DNA of 23,579 nt from Sphaerosporella brunnea (Eukaryota; Ascomycota; Pezizomycetes; Pezizales; Pyronemataceae). The DNA is taken from contig VXIS01000507.1 in NCBI GenBank assembly GCA_008704415.1, forward strand, positions 1 to 23,579, read 5' to 3'. Under the pieces are notes generated by a model. The model worked only from the letters and a program-made list of their open reading frames with translations. It ran no database searches and was not told the origin of the DNA. Positions 1 to 9,180 of this stretch are shown in pieces (positions within the stretch are counted from its first letter, which is position 1; every line of letters begins with the position of its first letter). A program made the position numbers and the translations under genes.

Positions 1-590
1 ACGTTGCGCCCGACCGTTATACCGGAACGTACCCGGTGGGTATATGAGGGGAGCACCTGTGACAAGACTTGATAAGTACAAAAGTCACTTTGGTAATTGG
101 TCATCACGTCATAGCTACTGCGGCACTTCAATAGGGCATTCTAGGCATCAAAGCTTACGCGTTCAATCACGCCATAGCTGCAGAAGAGTGTCCGAGTTGG
201 AGTGGGGGTTATCTATAATCCCTGGCTAGTCAAAGAAGCTCGGTACCCTTACGTGGCAATCGGGGCAATTGTTCATCCGAGGATTGGAAATCAACTTTGA
301 GGCTCAAAGGCGAATCCGTCAGGATATAACCCGCGAGATTTCCCTCGAGTTGAGAGACCACCAGAGTTAGCAGACATCATCGTTAGGATATTGTGAGGTT
401 CAGCCTTAACAATATTGTCGTTTACACAATCTATATTCGTTTCGAAATCTTTATCCTATTTTCCCTTCGGTACGAATATACTCGTACCATTAGCGAATCT
501 TTACCGATCCCGTATCTGAAAGCTCTTCGCCCAACAAGTGTCTTTTCCTTAGAAAAGGATTACTGTTGGGCCTATCTTCCTTGTACGCGG
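1..590. other. Gene-less stretch with a candidate Gypsy 3' LTR
   Basis: No convincing gene is present. A purine-rich run (about 44-54) directly precedes TGTGACAAG at 58, which is how a Ty3/Gypsy polypurine tract and LTR start look. A TATA-like stretch follows near 324-331, and a possible LTR end (TTTACACA) lies near 421-430. If this is right, the element body lies upstream of the window and about 370 bp of LTR is inside. No second LTR or target duplication can be seen, so this is only a candidate. It differs from the Gypsy LTR at 22813-23325. Confidence 0.3.
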
Positions 591-1375
591 TTTAGTGAAC
601 CTAGTGGTTTTACAGTCCAGAAGTCCAGATACTGTGAGATTGCAGGAAGGGGCTGTAATGTATGGGACGAGGAAGCGACACCCGAGTGCGCTCTCAAAAG
701 CCTCTGTTCTTGAACCTGTACGCCAGGCGATCCAGCAGTCCAGATACTGTGAGATTGCAGGCAGGAGATATAAGGAATGGACGAGGAACCGACACCCCGA
801 AAGCCTCTGTGGAACCGACACCCGAGTGCGCTCTCGAAAGCCTCTGTTCTTCTTGAACCTGTACGCCAGGCGATCCAGAAGTCCAGATACTGTGAGATTG
901 CAGGCAGGGGGGCTGTAATGTATAGGACGAGGAACCGACACCCCAATGCGCTCGCGAAAGCCTCTGTTCTTCTTGAACCTGTACGCCAGGCAATCCAGAA
1001 GTCCAGATACTGTGAGATTGCAGGCAGGAGATGTAATGGACGAGGAACCGACACCCGAGTGCGCTCTCGAAAGCCTCTGTTCTTAAACCTGTACTCCAGG
1101 CGATCCAGAAGTCCAGATACTGTTAGATTGCAGGCAGGGGCTGTAATGTAAGGCACAAGGAACCGACACCCCAGTGCTCTCGAAAGCCTCTTTTCTTCTT
1201 GAACCTGTACGCCAGGCGATCCAGAAGTCCAGATACTGTGAGATTGCAGGCAGGGGCTGTAATGTATGGGACGAGGAACCGACACCCGAGTGCGCGCTCA
1301 AATGCCTTTTTTCTTCTTGAACCTGTACGCCAGGCGATCAACAAGACCAGACACTGTGCATGGAGGACTACTAGC
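590..1375. repeat. Minisatellite, units of about 110-120 bp, six full copies plus a partial
   Basis: The anchor GTCCAGATACTGTGAGATTG starts near 623, 738, 881, 1001, 1111 and 1227, with a decayed copy near 1345, so spacing is 110-143 bp. The 143-bp unit carries an extra internal duplication of the GGAACCGACACCC segment near 786-828. Each unit ends in a block rich in CTGTTCTTCTTGAACCTGTACGCC. Because unit lengths are near multiples of three, several frames stay open on both strands. None gives a recognisable protein, and I read these open frames as by-products of the repeat. Confidence 0.9.
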
Positions 1376-2734
1376 ATACACATTGATAGGCCCATGATAG
1401 TTCAGTGAACCGCGCACTGCAAGCTCCCTGTACCACCCGAGCACTTCCAACCCACACGCCAGCAGGCCACCAGAGACCAGTGAACATTGGTGATAGCCTT
1501 CTCAGACCTGTAGCTGCTGTGAGGTGGTCCGGTATTCTGTACAGAATGCTTACCAGGGAGTAAAAGACAGTGGACAGACACGTAGTGGACGGGGTTGTTG
1601 GTGGGTTAAAGTGTAAGTGGTGCTTGGCGTGGGACGCGATCCGGGGTTTTGTAGGGGTTTGGAGCGAGAAGAGAATGGAAGCGTACTCATAAGATAGAGG
1701 GCTTGGCGCAGGACTCGACGTGGGAGCGATGCGGGGTTCGGGGGGTTGGGGTGTGTGGAGCGTAGAGGATGCCGTGGGTAATCTGCAGCTTCAAACCCCA
1801 AGTCAATCAGATGAAAACTGTCAAATCTATGGCCGGAGAAGCGTACTCAAAACATAGAGGTTCAGGGCAAGCCTCGGCGCAGGACTCGGCGTGGAACTCG
1901 TGCAGCTCGTCGCTGCGCTCCACCACTGCATATCACTCGATCTTCCATTAACCGCTGACCCCTCTCGGTCTGGAATTTGGAGTGCCAAGCCACCGATCAA
2001 AGGGATAACGCGTTGCACCATAGTAAAGGTTTTCTCGCTGGACTGGCATGGATGTTTCCATGGCAACGCGCTCGGAGATGGTGTTGGCTGGTATTATTAT
2101 AAATTACACCGCCAACTGCACCAAGTGGCTGAAAGCTGCATGGAGTGGTGAGCTCAATCGGGGTTCAAAACGCCGAATCGAGAAGGTCGGGCGCTCAGTC
2201 TGCGCGCTTGGGATGCAGGCGCCCCTGTCACCCACCCACCCACCTGCCACACACTTATGAGCAGCTGTGACCCCCGTCTTCTCCTCTTCTCCTTCTCTCT
2301 GATCGGTCGCGAAAATACTCGAATCGCGGCCTTTCAACTACTCCACTGCTATAAGATCGATTTCACCCTCGACTCTCCGCTTTCGGCTCTGTCCTGGTCG
2401 ATGTTCCTTGCTCGGTCACGAAGATACTCCCTCCGATTCTCTTCTGAACGGTTCTTCATACCTGTGATGGGGAATCTTTGACGGTAGTGGAGACAATTGT
2501 ACGTCGTTAAGACCGCAATGTCCCACTGCACTGCCTCTGGGAGTTGAACCGTGATGGAGCGGAGTTCATTGGGCTGTGCGGCCCGAATCGCGGCGTGTCG
2601 ACTACCTCTCCATGGCTATGATGGATATCAGTCTTGTCTCTCCGCTGTTCGCCCGAATCTCAATATCTTGTCGAATCTCTACTCGAATCTCGGCTCTTGG
2701 CCCCACTTGGTGGTCAAATCTCGACTCCTCTACC
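1376..2734. other. Gene-less stretch with weak internal duplications
   Basis: No ORF here resembles a known family. Two degenerate direct-repeat pairs are visible. One shares GCGTACTC...CATAGAGG...GGCGCAGGACTCG (near 1680-1722 and 1840-1893). The other shares CGAATCGCGGC plus a CTACT-CCA-GCTAT block (near 2318-2350 and 2583-2620). The sequence 1531-1550 holds a short perfect palindrome, TTCTGTACAGAA. I see no promoter or RNA gene. Confidence 0.5.
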
Positions 2735-3236
2735 GGTCCAGCAGGATCCCGAAGGCGGCTCCCAGAGCTAGTTGAGGATCAACCAAAGCACTGAGCTCAT
2801 GGTAAGCATCCACACCCGCCTCTTTTGCATCCTCGTAACCATACTGACTCGCACCGTGAGTAGGAACGCTTCCTTTGCCGCTCGGATCTCGACCCCTCCG
2901 GAAGGATCCCGAAGGCGGCTCCCAGAGCTGGTTGAGGATCAATGAAAGCACTCATGATATTTGTCCACTGTCATGGTAAGCATCTACACCCTGCTCTTTT
3001 GCATCCTCGTAACCATTCTGACTCGCACCGTGAGTAGGAACACTTCCTTTGCCGCTCGGATCTCGGCCCCTCCGGAAGGATCCCGAAGGCGGCTCCCAGA
3101 GCTGGTTGACGATCAACGAAAGCACTCATGATATTCGTCCACTGTCACGGTAAGCATTTACACACGGCTCTCTTGCATCCTCGTAACCATACTGACTCGC
3201 ACCGTGAGTAGGAACGCTTCCTCTGCCGCTCCTTAC
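2735..3236. repeat. Three-copy tandem repeat, 160-174-bp unit
   Basis: The block GGATCCCGAAGGCGGCTCCC starts at 2744, 2904 and 3078. The remainder of each unit contains GGTAAGCATCYACAC, a TCTTTTGCATCCTCGTAACCAT segment and ACTCGCACCGTGAGTAGGAA. The first copy lacks a short CATGATATTTGTCCACTG segment found in copies two and three, which explains the 160 versus 174 spacing. The third copy runs straight into the left arm of the palindrome at 3237. No coding function is seen. Confidence 0.88.
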
Positions 3237-3600
3237 GAGTCCACCAATCCTGGCTCTTATCTCCTGTTTTTCCATCAAAGCTCTCTCGCGGTTTCTGCCA
3301 TTCTCAAGTAAAAACTCCATTAACGCAATTTCGGACCGCACGGAGACAATTGCAGCGTCGGTGTTGATAATTTCGTGTTCATCTTCATCTTCTATGGCAG
3401 TTCTTCGCGGCTTATGTTTGTACGTCGTCGTCTTGCGTGCCATAGAAGATGAAGATGAAGACAACATCATCAACGTCGACGCTGCGTTTGCCTCCGTACG
3501 CTCCGAAATTGCGTCACTTGAGCTTTCAATTGAGGAAGCCAGAGACCGTGAGAGAGCTTTAGTCGAAAAACAGGCGATAATAGCCAGGATTGGTGGACTC
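3237..3600. repeat. Large imperfect palindrome with 162-bp arms and a 40-bp loop
   Basis: The left arm is 3237-3398 and the right arm 3439-3600. The arms are equal in length and reverse-complementary at most positions. Read outward from the loop, both arms encode related 53-residue peptides: on the + strand from the right arm (starting IEDEDEDNII) and on the minus strand from the left arm (starting IEDEDEHEII). I count 37 identical residues of 53. Both peptides are charged and helix-prone, with the shared ending RIGGL. This looks like an inverted duplication of a coding exon that stayed in frame while diverging. A transcript across it could fold into a long hairpin. Confidence 0.88.
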
Positions 3601-3800
3601 GGGAGTAGGAGTCGCAGGATCACTCGGCCTGTCACCGATGAACCTATAGGCGCGGATACTGAAGATGAAGACAACATCATCCAGTGGAGCCAAAACCTGA
3701 CAGACTGCAGATGTTCCCGCACACTACCGTGGGTCCCTGGACACCCTCAGTGTGGAAGACAATGCGTTTGCTGCTATGATGGCCAAGGATACAGCATCAT
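3439..3800 (+). pseudogene. Fragment of an unknown acidic, coiled-coil-like protein
   Basis: The + frame runs open through the right arm of the palindrome and on to about 3800, where the Copia LTR begins. It holds an Asp/Glu-rich start (IEDEDEDNII), a charged helix-like segment with EEARDRERALVEKQ, and then a second TEDEDNII motif at about 3657-3682, which repeats the start. This suggests an internal repeat in the parent protein. A CRCSRTLPWVPGHP stretch follows. I do not recognise the family. There is no clear start codon context and the 3' part is replaced by an LTR, so I treat it as a gene relic and not a working gene. Confidence 0.35.
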
Positions 3801-3803
3801 CTC

Positions 3804-3996
3804 TGCTGTAAAAGGATTTTCGGTTGGAGACCGTGGGTTTGAATTACTTGGCCTTGATTCTGTTGTTTCCGTTTTCGGTGGTTTGATAGTTGTCCTTTCC
3901 TGTTGTTTTGCCCATGCGGTGCTGTATATAAAAGCCTGACGCTCGCCCTCCGGCGTCGAAGGGATTAAGCTTTTCTCCTCTCTCAACCTCGTCTTC
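3804..3996 (+). repeat. Copia LTR, solo or displaced 5' LTR
   Basis: This block is clearly homologous, over its whole length, to the LTR at 15409-15600. Shared segments include AAAGGATTTTCGG, GGAGACCGTGGGT, TTTGATAGTTGTCCTTT, TGTTGTTTTGCCCATGC and a TATA box (TATATAAA near 3925). It is in the same orientation as the Copia element but 2.85 kb upstream of its gag. It is either the true 5' LTR pushed away by later insertions or an unrelated solo LTR. The flank before it (CTCTC) does not match the flank after 15600 (GGAGA). Its 3' end meets the TA-flanked element at 3997. Confidence 0.85.
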
Positions 3997-4479
3997 TACC
4001 GTATCGTCTGGGTCTTAAGCAACACGGGCCGAAGGGGTGGGGGTGTTGCCAAGCTATCAAAAAGTTAATTTCTAAAGACTCGCGCGCGGGCGATGCTGTA
4101 TCTAATTTTTATTTACAGCAGCAGAACCATTACAGTGCCGGCGTTTTTGGTGGTCCATGGCCCATAGTAAACTCCCTCGGGGTATCCAAATATCTCAGGA
4201 TCTCGATCTTCTTTCGGCACCGGGTGATTTTCACAGGGGCATCGCGCCGTATCTTCCGGTGTTTGTCCTTTACCGGCACCATTTTTGGACCGTACCGGGG
4301 AGCCTGCTCAGGATGCCGCTCACCAGCCGCGCCCCGCCTTTTGGTCATCATTAAAGTTGTGTGCAAACCCAAATTGTGACTGCGACGTCCAATCCTACCA
4401 ATAGAAAACCCTCGACACCCGCAACCTTTCCACCCCCACCCCTCCGGCCCGCGTTGCTTAAGACCCAGAGAATATGGTA
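3997..4479. mobile_element. TA-flanked DNA element with about 50-bp inverted ends (family X)
   Basis: The left end (from 3997) reads TACCGTATCGTCTGGGTCTT and continues AAGCAACACGGGCCG, then a G-rich run. The right end, read on the minus strand from 4479, has TACCATATTCTCTGGGTCTT, then AAGCAACGCGGGCCGG and the same G-rich run. About 50 bp are shared. Both ends carry TA, which fits Tc1/mariner-pogo target choice. A third, single-ended copy lies at 16611-16685. The interior holds a minus-strand scrap resembling a transposase N-terminus, which points to a deleted pogo-like element and not a pure MITE. Confidence 0.75.
4130..4360 (-). pseudogene. Possible pogo-like transposase N-terminal scrap
   Basis: The minus-strand frame ends at a stop at 4130 and contains a basic segment followed by KITRCRKKIEILRYLDTPRE and a GPPKTP motif. 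This resembles the N-terminal helix-turn-helix entry of pogo/Tc5-type transposases. The transposase at 21399 has a comparable segment, YSLRRKARILSYMETP, at residues 56-71. It sits between the inverted ends of the 3997-4479 element. No DDE domain is present. The resemblance is by eye and short, so other origins are possible. Confidence 0.4.
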
Positions 4480-4517
4480 GTTGCACCTGCTGTATGCACA
4501 CCACTCCGGGCTCTCTC

Positions 4518-4690
4518 CAGGGCTGTCAAAAGTCCGGCCAGTCCGGCTTTGAGCGCGGCCTGAACCGGACTGATTGAAACGGGCTTTTGAAATCACGGCC
4601 CGTTTGGACCAGGCTTTTTGGATCGAGCCCGAGGTGCCTACGGGCACCTGCCAGGCCCAGAAGTAGTCTCTCGCCTATCAATGTCGTGGC
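4518..4690. mobile_element. Single-ended hAT-like terminal fragment
   Basis: The segment starts CAGGGCTGTCAAAAGTCCGG, which has the form of hAT-element terminal inverted repeats (CAGGGNTGNCAAA). It is followed by GC-rich subterminal repeats of CCGGCC/GGACTG type. No matching inverted end is visible before the LINE tail at 4698, and no 8-bp target duplication can be defined, so it is a truncated end at best. Confidence 0.35.
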
Positions 4691-4697
4691 TCGGGAG

Positions 4698-4843
4698 TTT
4701 TTTTTTGTTTTAATCATATTGCATTTGGCCGCTTGCGGCCATGGCATGTAAGATACAGAATCATTGCCGCCCCTAGGCACGGGTCCTACTCTGGGGTCCG
4801 CTCCTCCGAAGGAAAAGAAACAAGGAAATCATTGGGTGAAAAG
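4698..4843 (-). mobile_element. 5'-truncated LINE copy: 3' end with A-tail
   Basis: On the minus strand this reads through GAGGAGCGGACCCCA, GATTCTGTATCTTACATGCC, a GGCCG-CAAG-CGGCC hairpin (4727-4740) and GCAATATG, and ends in an A-rich tail (T-run at 4698-4706 on the + strand). The same sequence, in the same order, ends the larger LINE at 19853-20760. This is the expected shape of a dead-on-arrival non-LTR insertion. The 5' break is near 4843. Coding content is nil. Confidence 0.75.
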
Positions 4844-5594
4844 AGTGAATCGAAAACCCAAGGCCTCCTCCAACCCTTCAGTGAAAGTAATCCCTATATC
4901 GACTTGACGTGCTCCCTTCCCGACCTACCCACAGCCACGTGCATTCCTCCGCCCGTATGCACGCCCGCTTCTAACGTCCGAAATGGAACACCTTCGCTGC
5001 CTAAATCCATGATCCCACACGACCATCAAGACCAATCGGTGCGCCGGAGGAGTCCAAGTTACCGGCAGTCAAGTGTGGTGGTGCCTCTGCCTACCCGCAG
5101 AGGGGGCCCCTGTTATGGGTTGCAGACTTGGGTCGATCGTATCGCTCGCAGGCTTCGCACGATATAGTTCCGGTCCGTCTCGACGGGAGATCTCACTGCA
5201 AGCGCTACCGCCTTGCTAACTGGCGTTAAACGTTCATTCCGACGAGTAGCCGTGAGGACTATCGGCTGAGGTTAATACTGAGTGGTAGCAGGCGAATCAC
5301 GGGTGCAAATGAGTTGTTTAATCGAAACCGTACACTCTACCTCGCCTGGTAGAGCGGACACACACACCACAAAAACATCGTGAAGCCAAAGTGTGCGGGG
5401 TTTTCGGTGTGTTAACGCACAGGCTTGGCATTTCCAGGCGGTTAGTGTGGTTGTCGAAGGTGTGTGTGTCGTGGCTCGGGCGTGGGGGCTTAATAGAGGT
5501 GGACTTCACCGTAGCTTTGGTAAATGACCCAGATCGCTTCTGTTGTTCGGGTCCAGCCCAAGGTTTGGAAGTTTCCCTCTTAGCTGCAGGCGGA
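4844..5594. other. Gene-less stretch
   Basis: Open frames exist on both strands (+ 4733-5167, minus 5318-5926), but neither shows a recognisable domain, and the second owes part of its length to the 60-bp tandem repeat that follows. The segment near 5338-5360 contains a short CTCTACC...GGTAGAG hairpin that recalls a tRNA D-arm. No acceptor stem or T-arm goes with it. I see nothing else. Confidence 0.5.
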
Positions 5595-5755
5595 GCGGTC
5601 AGAGTTGGGCGTACCAGTGTATGGGCACCGCCAGATGGAAAGGTGCGCCCGGGGGAAAGAGAATGACAAGATGAGCGGTCAGGAGCACCGCCGGATGGAA
5701 AGGAGCGGCCAAGGGCCAGAGAATGACGAGAGGAGAGGTCCAAAGCACCAACGCA
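5595..5755. repeat. 60-bp tandem repeat, two to three copies
   Basis: GCACCG(CC)-GATGGAAAGG starts at 5625 and 5685, and a decayed GCACC at 5745. Each is followed by a GCGNCC and AGAGAATGAC segment and a GAGCGGTC-type end. The exact 60-bp period keeps a minus-strand frame open, giving a repeated FPSGGA peptide. This is not evidence of a gene. Confidence 0.8.
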
Positions 5756-6600
5756 GCAGAAAGAATGACTGGAGCACTGAATGAGTGTAAACTTAAGATA
5801 TCTGAAGGAAGACAGAGACGAACAAGGAAACCTTTTTACTTCCGTCTGCGCTTTACCCGAGGCTCTAAAGGCTCGGGGTCCTTGATTGCAAGTTTCCTGC
5901 GTTGCCTGCTCGTTTGTGTACAACACTCGCAGTTGCTATCGACGGACGAAAGATCACTGATACTGCAATGGGCTCGGCGATGCCAGGATCCTGCTGAATG
6001 GGACCGCGTGGCTTTGTGATGAAGGCTCCTGTAGAATTTCACTCAATGGGGCCGCATTGGGTCGTCCACTGGATTCCCGGTTGGGCTCAATTACGGGAGA
6101 AAGGCGGCGAAACATCTTGAAGGTCGGTGAACTTCCAGAGGTTGGTGAATTGCGTCAGTACAGCATCACGGCGACGTCACCGCCCTACAATGTCAAAAAC
6201 AAGCTTTTCGGCCCGAACCGCCCGCCTGGAAAGTTTATTTTCCCGCTCCAAGTCAATAGAGGGATTCAGCAGCACCAATTACACGATACCTTTAGCCAGC
6301 ACCAGAAGTTGGGTAAGATAAGCCGACTCTCAGCGAACCCCAACCACCGCGCATTTTGGGGAAAGCCCTCCTGCACCAGAGCGCCAGTGTGTTCTCGCAC
6401 GTTCATGTTAACATTTGCGACGTTGTTGCCGCGGTGCCAAGAGCACATGAAACATGTCGTCTGCATTGCCTGGCCAGTAACTGCTGAATCCCATATTGCG
6501 CAACTGGGGAACACTACTGACAAAACACGCGTCTCGCAACGGGGAATAAGCCAAAATCCTTCCCTGCTACCGTTAGCCAGCCGCTGCTGGTTCCCTCTAA
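5756..6600. other. Gene-less stretch before the Copia gag
   Basis: A long + frame (6057-6896) crosses this stretch but has no recognisable domain and overlaps the gag start. It has no clear similarity to the Copia LTR at 15409. A 5' LTR would be expected to end just before about 6600; I cannot find one by eye. Confidence 0.4.
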
Positions 6601-6601
6601 T

Positions 6602-6852
6602 AGGTTATTGTTGTCGAGTAGATCCGGTACTCTTGCTTTCCGTTTGCCGAACAACCTCGGTACTCAATCACCTACGATCACTCTACTCCAGTCACCTCCG
6701 CTCTGACTCCTTGAACCCGTTAATAGTCACCTCCCCTCTGACTATTCTCCCATCGCCGCGTCTTTCCTTTCCAGTCACCTCCGCTCTGACTACGCTGGCC
6801 ACCTCTTCCGAAGCTGTTCCGCTTACTCTGAGCATCCAACTTATCTCCGAAT
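6602..6852 (+). promoter_or_regulatory. Copia leader: possible primer-binding site and a motif present three times
   Basis: AGGTTATTG at 6602 resembles the half initiator-tRNA(Met) primer-binding sites of Copia-type elements, which contain GGTTAT. It is followed by a 250-bp leader to the gag ATG. The leader holds three near-copies of AGTCACCTCCGCTCTGACT at 6690-6708, 6725-6743 and 6773-6791. The motif has short inverted ends (AGTCA/TGACT). Its role is unknown; a packaging or translation signal is possible. The primer site assignment is weak because no LTR end is visible next to it. Confidence 0.35.
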
Positions 6853-7712
6853 ATGTCGACCAGCACCACCGGCACGACGATCACAAAGCTCAATGAGCAC
6901 AACTACCGCGCCTGGGTTTTGGCTACGCAAGACGTCCTTAAGCAGCTCAGCCTGTGGCCAATCATTAACGGCATTGAACGCGTTCCCGTTCAAGAAATAT
7001 CTTCAAAATACGAACGGTATGAGCTCCAGCAAGATCAGTACGACGAGAAGCAAACCAACGCATGCTGCACCATCTGCTTTGCTTTTGAACGTAGCATCCG
7101 GCAGCGCTACCTTGCTTTGAAATACGATGATCCACGGGTCCATTGGGAAACCATCCAATCCGACTTTGAAAATGTGATACAGCGCGATGGCCAGAACGAG
7201 CAGCAGAAGCTTGCAACCTGCAAGCTGGAGGATTTTCCTTCAGTCACCGAATGGATCGCGGCCCCTGACCATATTATTAACGACCTTGCAATCTGCGGCA
7301 TCGAGGTCACAGTTCATTCTATCTCATGTCCAACCTTCCCACAAGCTCCGAACGGCTCGGCTTCACCACTTCGATGAACGTCAGCGGTAAAGCAAAAGAC
7401 CCCAGCGGCATTATCACCGAGTTTCTCGCCTTCGAGGCCCATCTCCAACGACAGAAAGGACTTTCACCAGAAGCAGCACTATTCATCACGCGGAAGCAGC
7501 GTAACCAGGCGAGAGGGCGCGGTGTCCAAAATGGGTACAGCCAAAATGGCCCTGGCAATAACGAGCGGCGTACACACGATCGAAGCGGCGACAAGAATAA
7601 CAACAAGAAAAAGAAGAAGTGCTACGGCTGTGGCATGGCCGGTCACTCCAAGTCAGAATGCCGCCACCCCGAGAAGTGGGAAGCTAGCAACGATCGCGTC
7701 TGCAAAATCCAT
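6853..7712 (+). pseudogene. gag: Copia gag (capsid and zinc knuckle), frameshifted
   Basis: This is the nucleocapsid/capsid gene of a Ty1/Copia element. The first frame (6853-7377) opens MSTSTTGTTITKLNEHNYRA, the typical Copia Gag entry (UBN2-like, LNxxNYxxW). A shift to the next frame at about 7317-7326 continues with SNLPTSSERLGFTT and a basic, Asn/Lys-rich linker. A CX2CX4HX4C zinc knuckle follows (CYGCGMAGHSKSEC, about 7620-7661). The stop at 7713 is formed at the junction with the inserted minus-strand retroelement, so Gag does not end there naturally. The expected continuation resumes at about 12575. With the frameshift and the insertion, this copy cannot make full Gag-Pol. Confidence 0.85.
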
Positions 7713-7916
7713 TAGAACCAAATACAAAGAAAGCGCCGGCGCGGACAAGCAAGCAAGCAAAGCACAACCTTTCCCATCTCCGTCCGCCGTCCTCGTTCCT
7801 CCATCCTCGTTCCTCCATCCTCGTCGCTCCACTCAATCTTCATACTCTTCCTGTGTTTGCCCGGGCGCGGCAGCGCAGCTGCCGACAGCTGCTCCCTAAC
7901 ACCCCAGGCCCGGGGC

Positions 7917-8990
7917 CTAGTGGCCCTCCGGAGGCGGTGACAAGGTCTGCAGGCGGCAAGAGACGTAGTAGACGTGTTCAGGGTGAACCTTGATATAGAG
8001 TTTGTAGGCATCTGATTTCCAGCGGTCCAGTAGCTGCAGATCGGCGGCCGGAATGCCAATAGAGCGGGCCCAGGTTGCGGCACCCTTCGAAAGGAGTGTC
8101 CGGAGTAGTTTGCTGAAACGCCCAGCTCGAGCAAGGTGGTACGGAGCCGGCTGATGACCTTGGTGCGGGTGAAGGCGGAATCGACAGTGCTGGGGTCGCG
8201 GCTGAGACTGAAGAGGGGGCTAAAGGTTGGCAGCGGGTATTTCTCGAAGAGGTGGCGTAATGATTTGACAGGGCATGCAGCGTCCGGGGCGGCGGCAATG
8301 GTTATGGTGATTCCCATCCTGAAAGGGTCTGTCTTGGATGCAGGGAGTGTCAAATAGAGGCGGGAGTCCTCGTGGAATTGTACGGATCTGTGGGTGACGT
8401 GCCATGTTTAGAAATCCGTGGGGCCTAGTAGCCACTCCATGCGGCTCCAGGTGAACTCGCCCACTGGAAGGAAGCCAGCGAAGGCAGTGCCGAAGGCAGT
8501 GCGGTAGGTTGCCCCTTCTTGAGTATTGGTGTCCAGTTCTGTGAGGATGCGGAGCAGGAGGTTGCGGGTAATGGGGAGACGCTCTCTCAGGTCACCGCCG
8601 TGGAAAATCTTGATACCGCGGATGACGCGCTGCACCCGGGGGTGGCGGAACACCTCAAGGTCGCCCCTGCCCATGCCCATACCGACACAGTAGGATCGCA
8701 GGCCAGTGAGATATGCCTTCATTTCGTGCGTCCACGGTTACCCAGGTAGGCCATCCAGTTGCATAATGACTCGACTGTCACAGGAAAAGGTGAGTTGAGG
8801 CCGGAGAAGGCAGCAAAGGCTCTGTAGCTATTGCAAGCAGTTGCGTAGGTGCCGCATGTATTGGCACTGAGACCCCACTAGAGGTCGCGGGCCGTGATGC
8901 AAGGGAGGCCAACATCGGCATTCCAGTCTTTAGGGGGGTTGCGCTGGAGGGCTGAGTAGGTAGGAGGTTCTGCGAGAGTAGGGTAAAGGT
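7917..8990 (-). pseudogene. Tyrosine recombinase of the YR retroelement, broken
   Basis: This is a DNA breaking-rejoining enzyme of the lambda-integrase fold that would integrate the element DNA. Reading on the minus strand, the SAM-like N-terminal half is at about 8880-8720 (NTCGTYATACNSYRAFAAFS). It continues at 8722-8408 (KAYLTGLRSYCVGMGMG and RGDLEVFRHPRVQRVIRGIK). The catalytic half has LPASKTDPF, the HxxR motif in SGHSFRR, a W in place of the second His (LDRWKSDAY) and the nucleophile Tyr region (KLYIKVHPEH). It ends at a TAG at 7917-7919. Breaks are a TAG at 8878, a frameshift at about 8720, a TAA near 8408 and a 1-base shift at about 8088, just after HSFRR. It is not functional. Confidence 0.85.
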
Positions 8991-9180
8991 CAGCGATAGT
9001 AGCAAATTCAGGTTGGCAGTGCGAAAGGAGGTCAGCGAGATTATATGAGGTGGGTATCCAGTGTGTGGAAATTGTAATGTCATGTGGAGTAGGAGAGATG
9101 GTGGATTCGTCGCCAACCCCTACTTCCCTGGGGAACACGACCGAGCGGGGAGCAGATGAAGTGTGTGGCTGAAGCTGGAG
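8991..9180 (-). pseudogene. C-terminal tail of an RNase H domain of the YR retroelement
   Basis: The minus-strand frame contains HDITISTHWIPTSYNLADLL followed by SHCQPEFATIADLYPT. This is the hallmark end of the RNase H/connection region in DIRS and Ngaro elements, of the form HWI-(x)n-N-LAD-LS. It is in the frame that leads, after a TAG at 8878, into the recombinase. Upstream of about 9180 the similarity stops. This tail is the main evidence that the element once had a reverse transcriptase and is not a Crypton. Confidence 0.65.

Noticed and set aside
572..1301. Long minus-strand ORFs over the minisatellite
   Set aside because: They exist because the repeat unit length is close to a multiple of three. 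Several frames are open on both strands, and the translated repeats have no known fold.
590..1375. CRISPR-like array
   Set aside because: The whole unit is repeated, without short conserved repeats separated by unique spacers, and the genome looks fungal.
4720..4800. Resemblance of GCGGCCATGGCATRTAGAAT to the 5' part of 5S rRNA
   Set aside because: It is shared with the 3' end of a LINE carrying ORF2 at 20112-20760 and lies next to an A-tail in the other copy, so it is a LINE 3' untranslated end.
5330..5365. tRNA-like D-arm (CTCTACC...GGTAGAG)
   Set aside because: No acceptor stem, anticodon arm or T-arm can be formed around it.
5318..5926. 202-residue minus-strand ORF
   Set aside because: Part of it is the translation of the 60-bp tandem repeat, and no domain or start context supports a gene.
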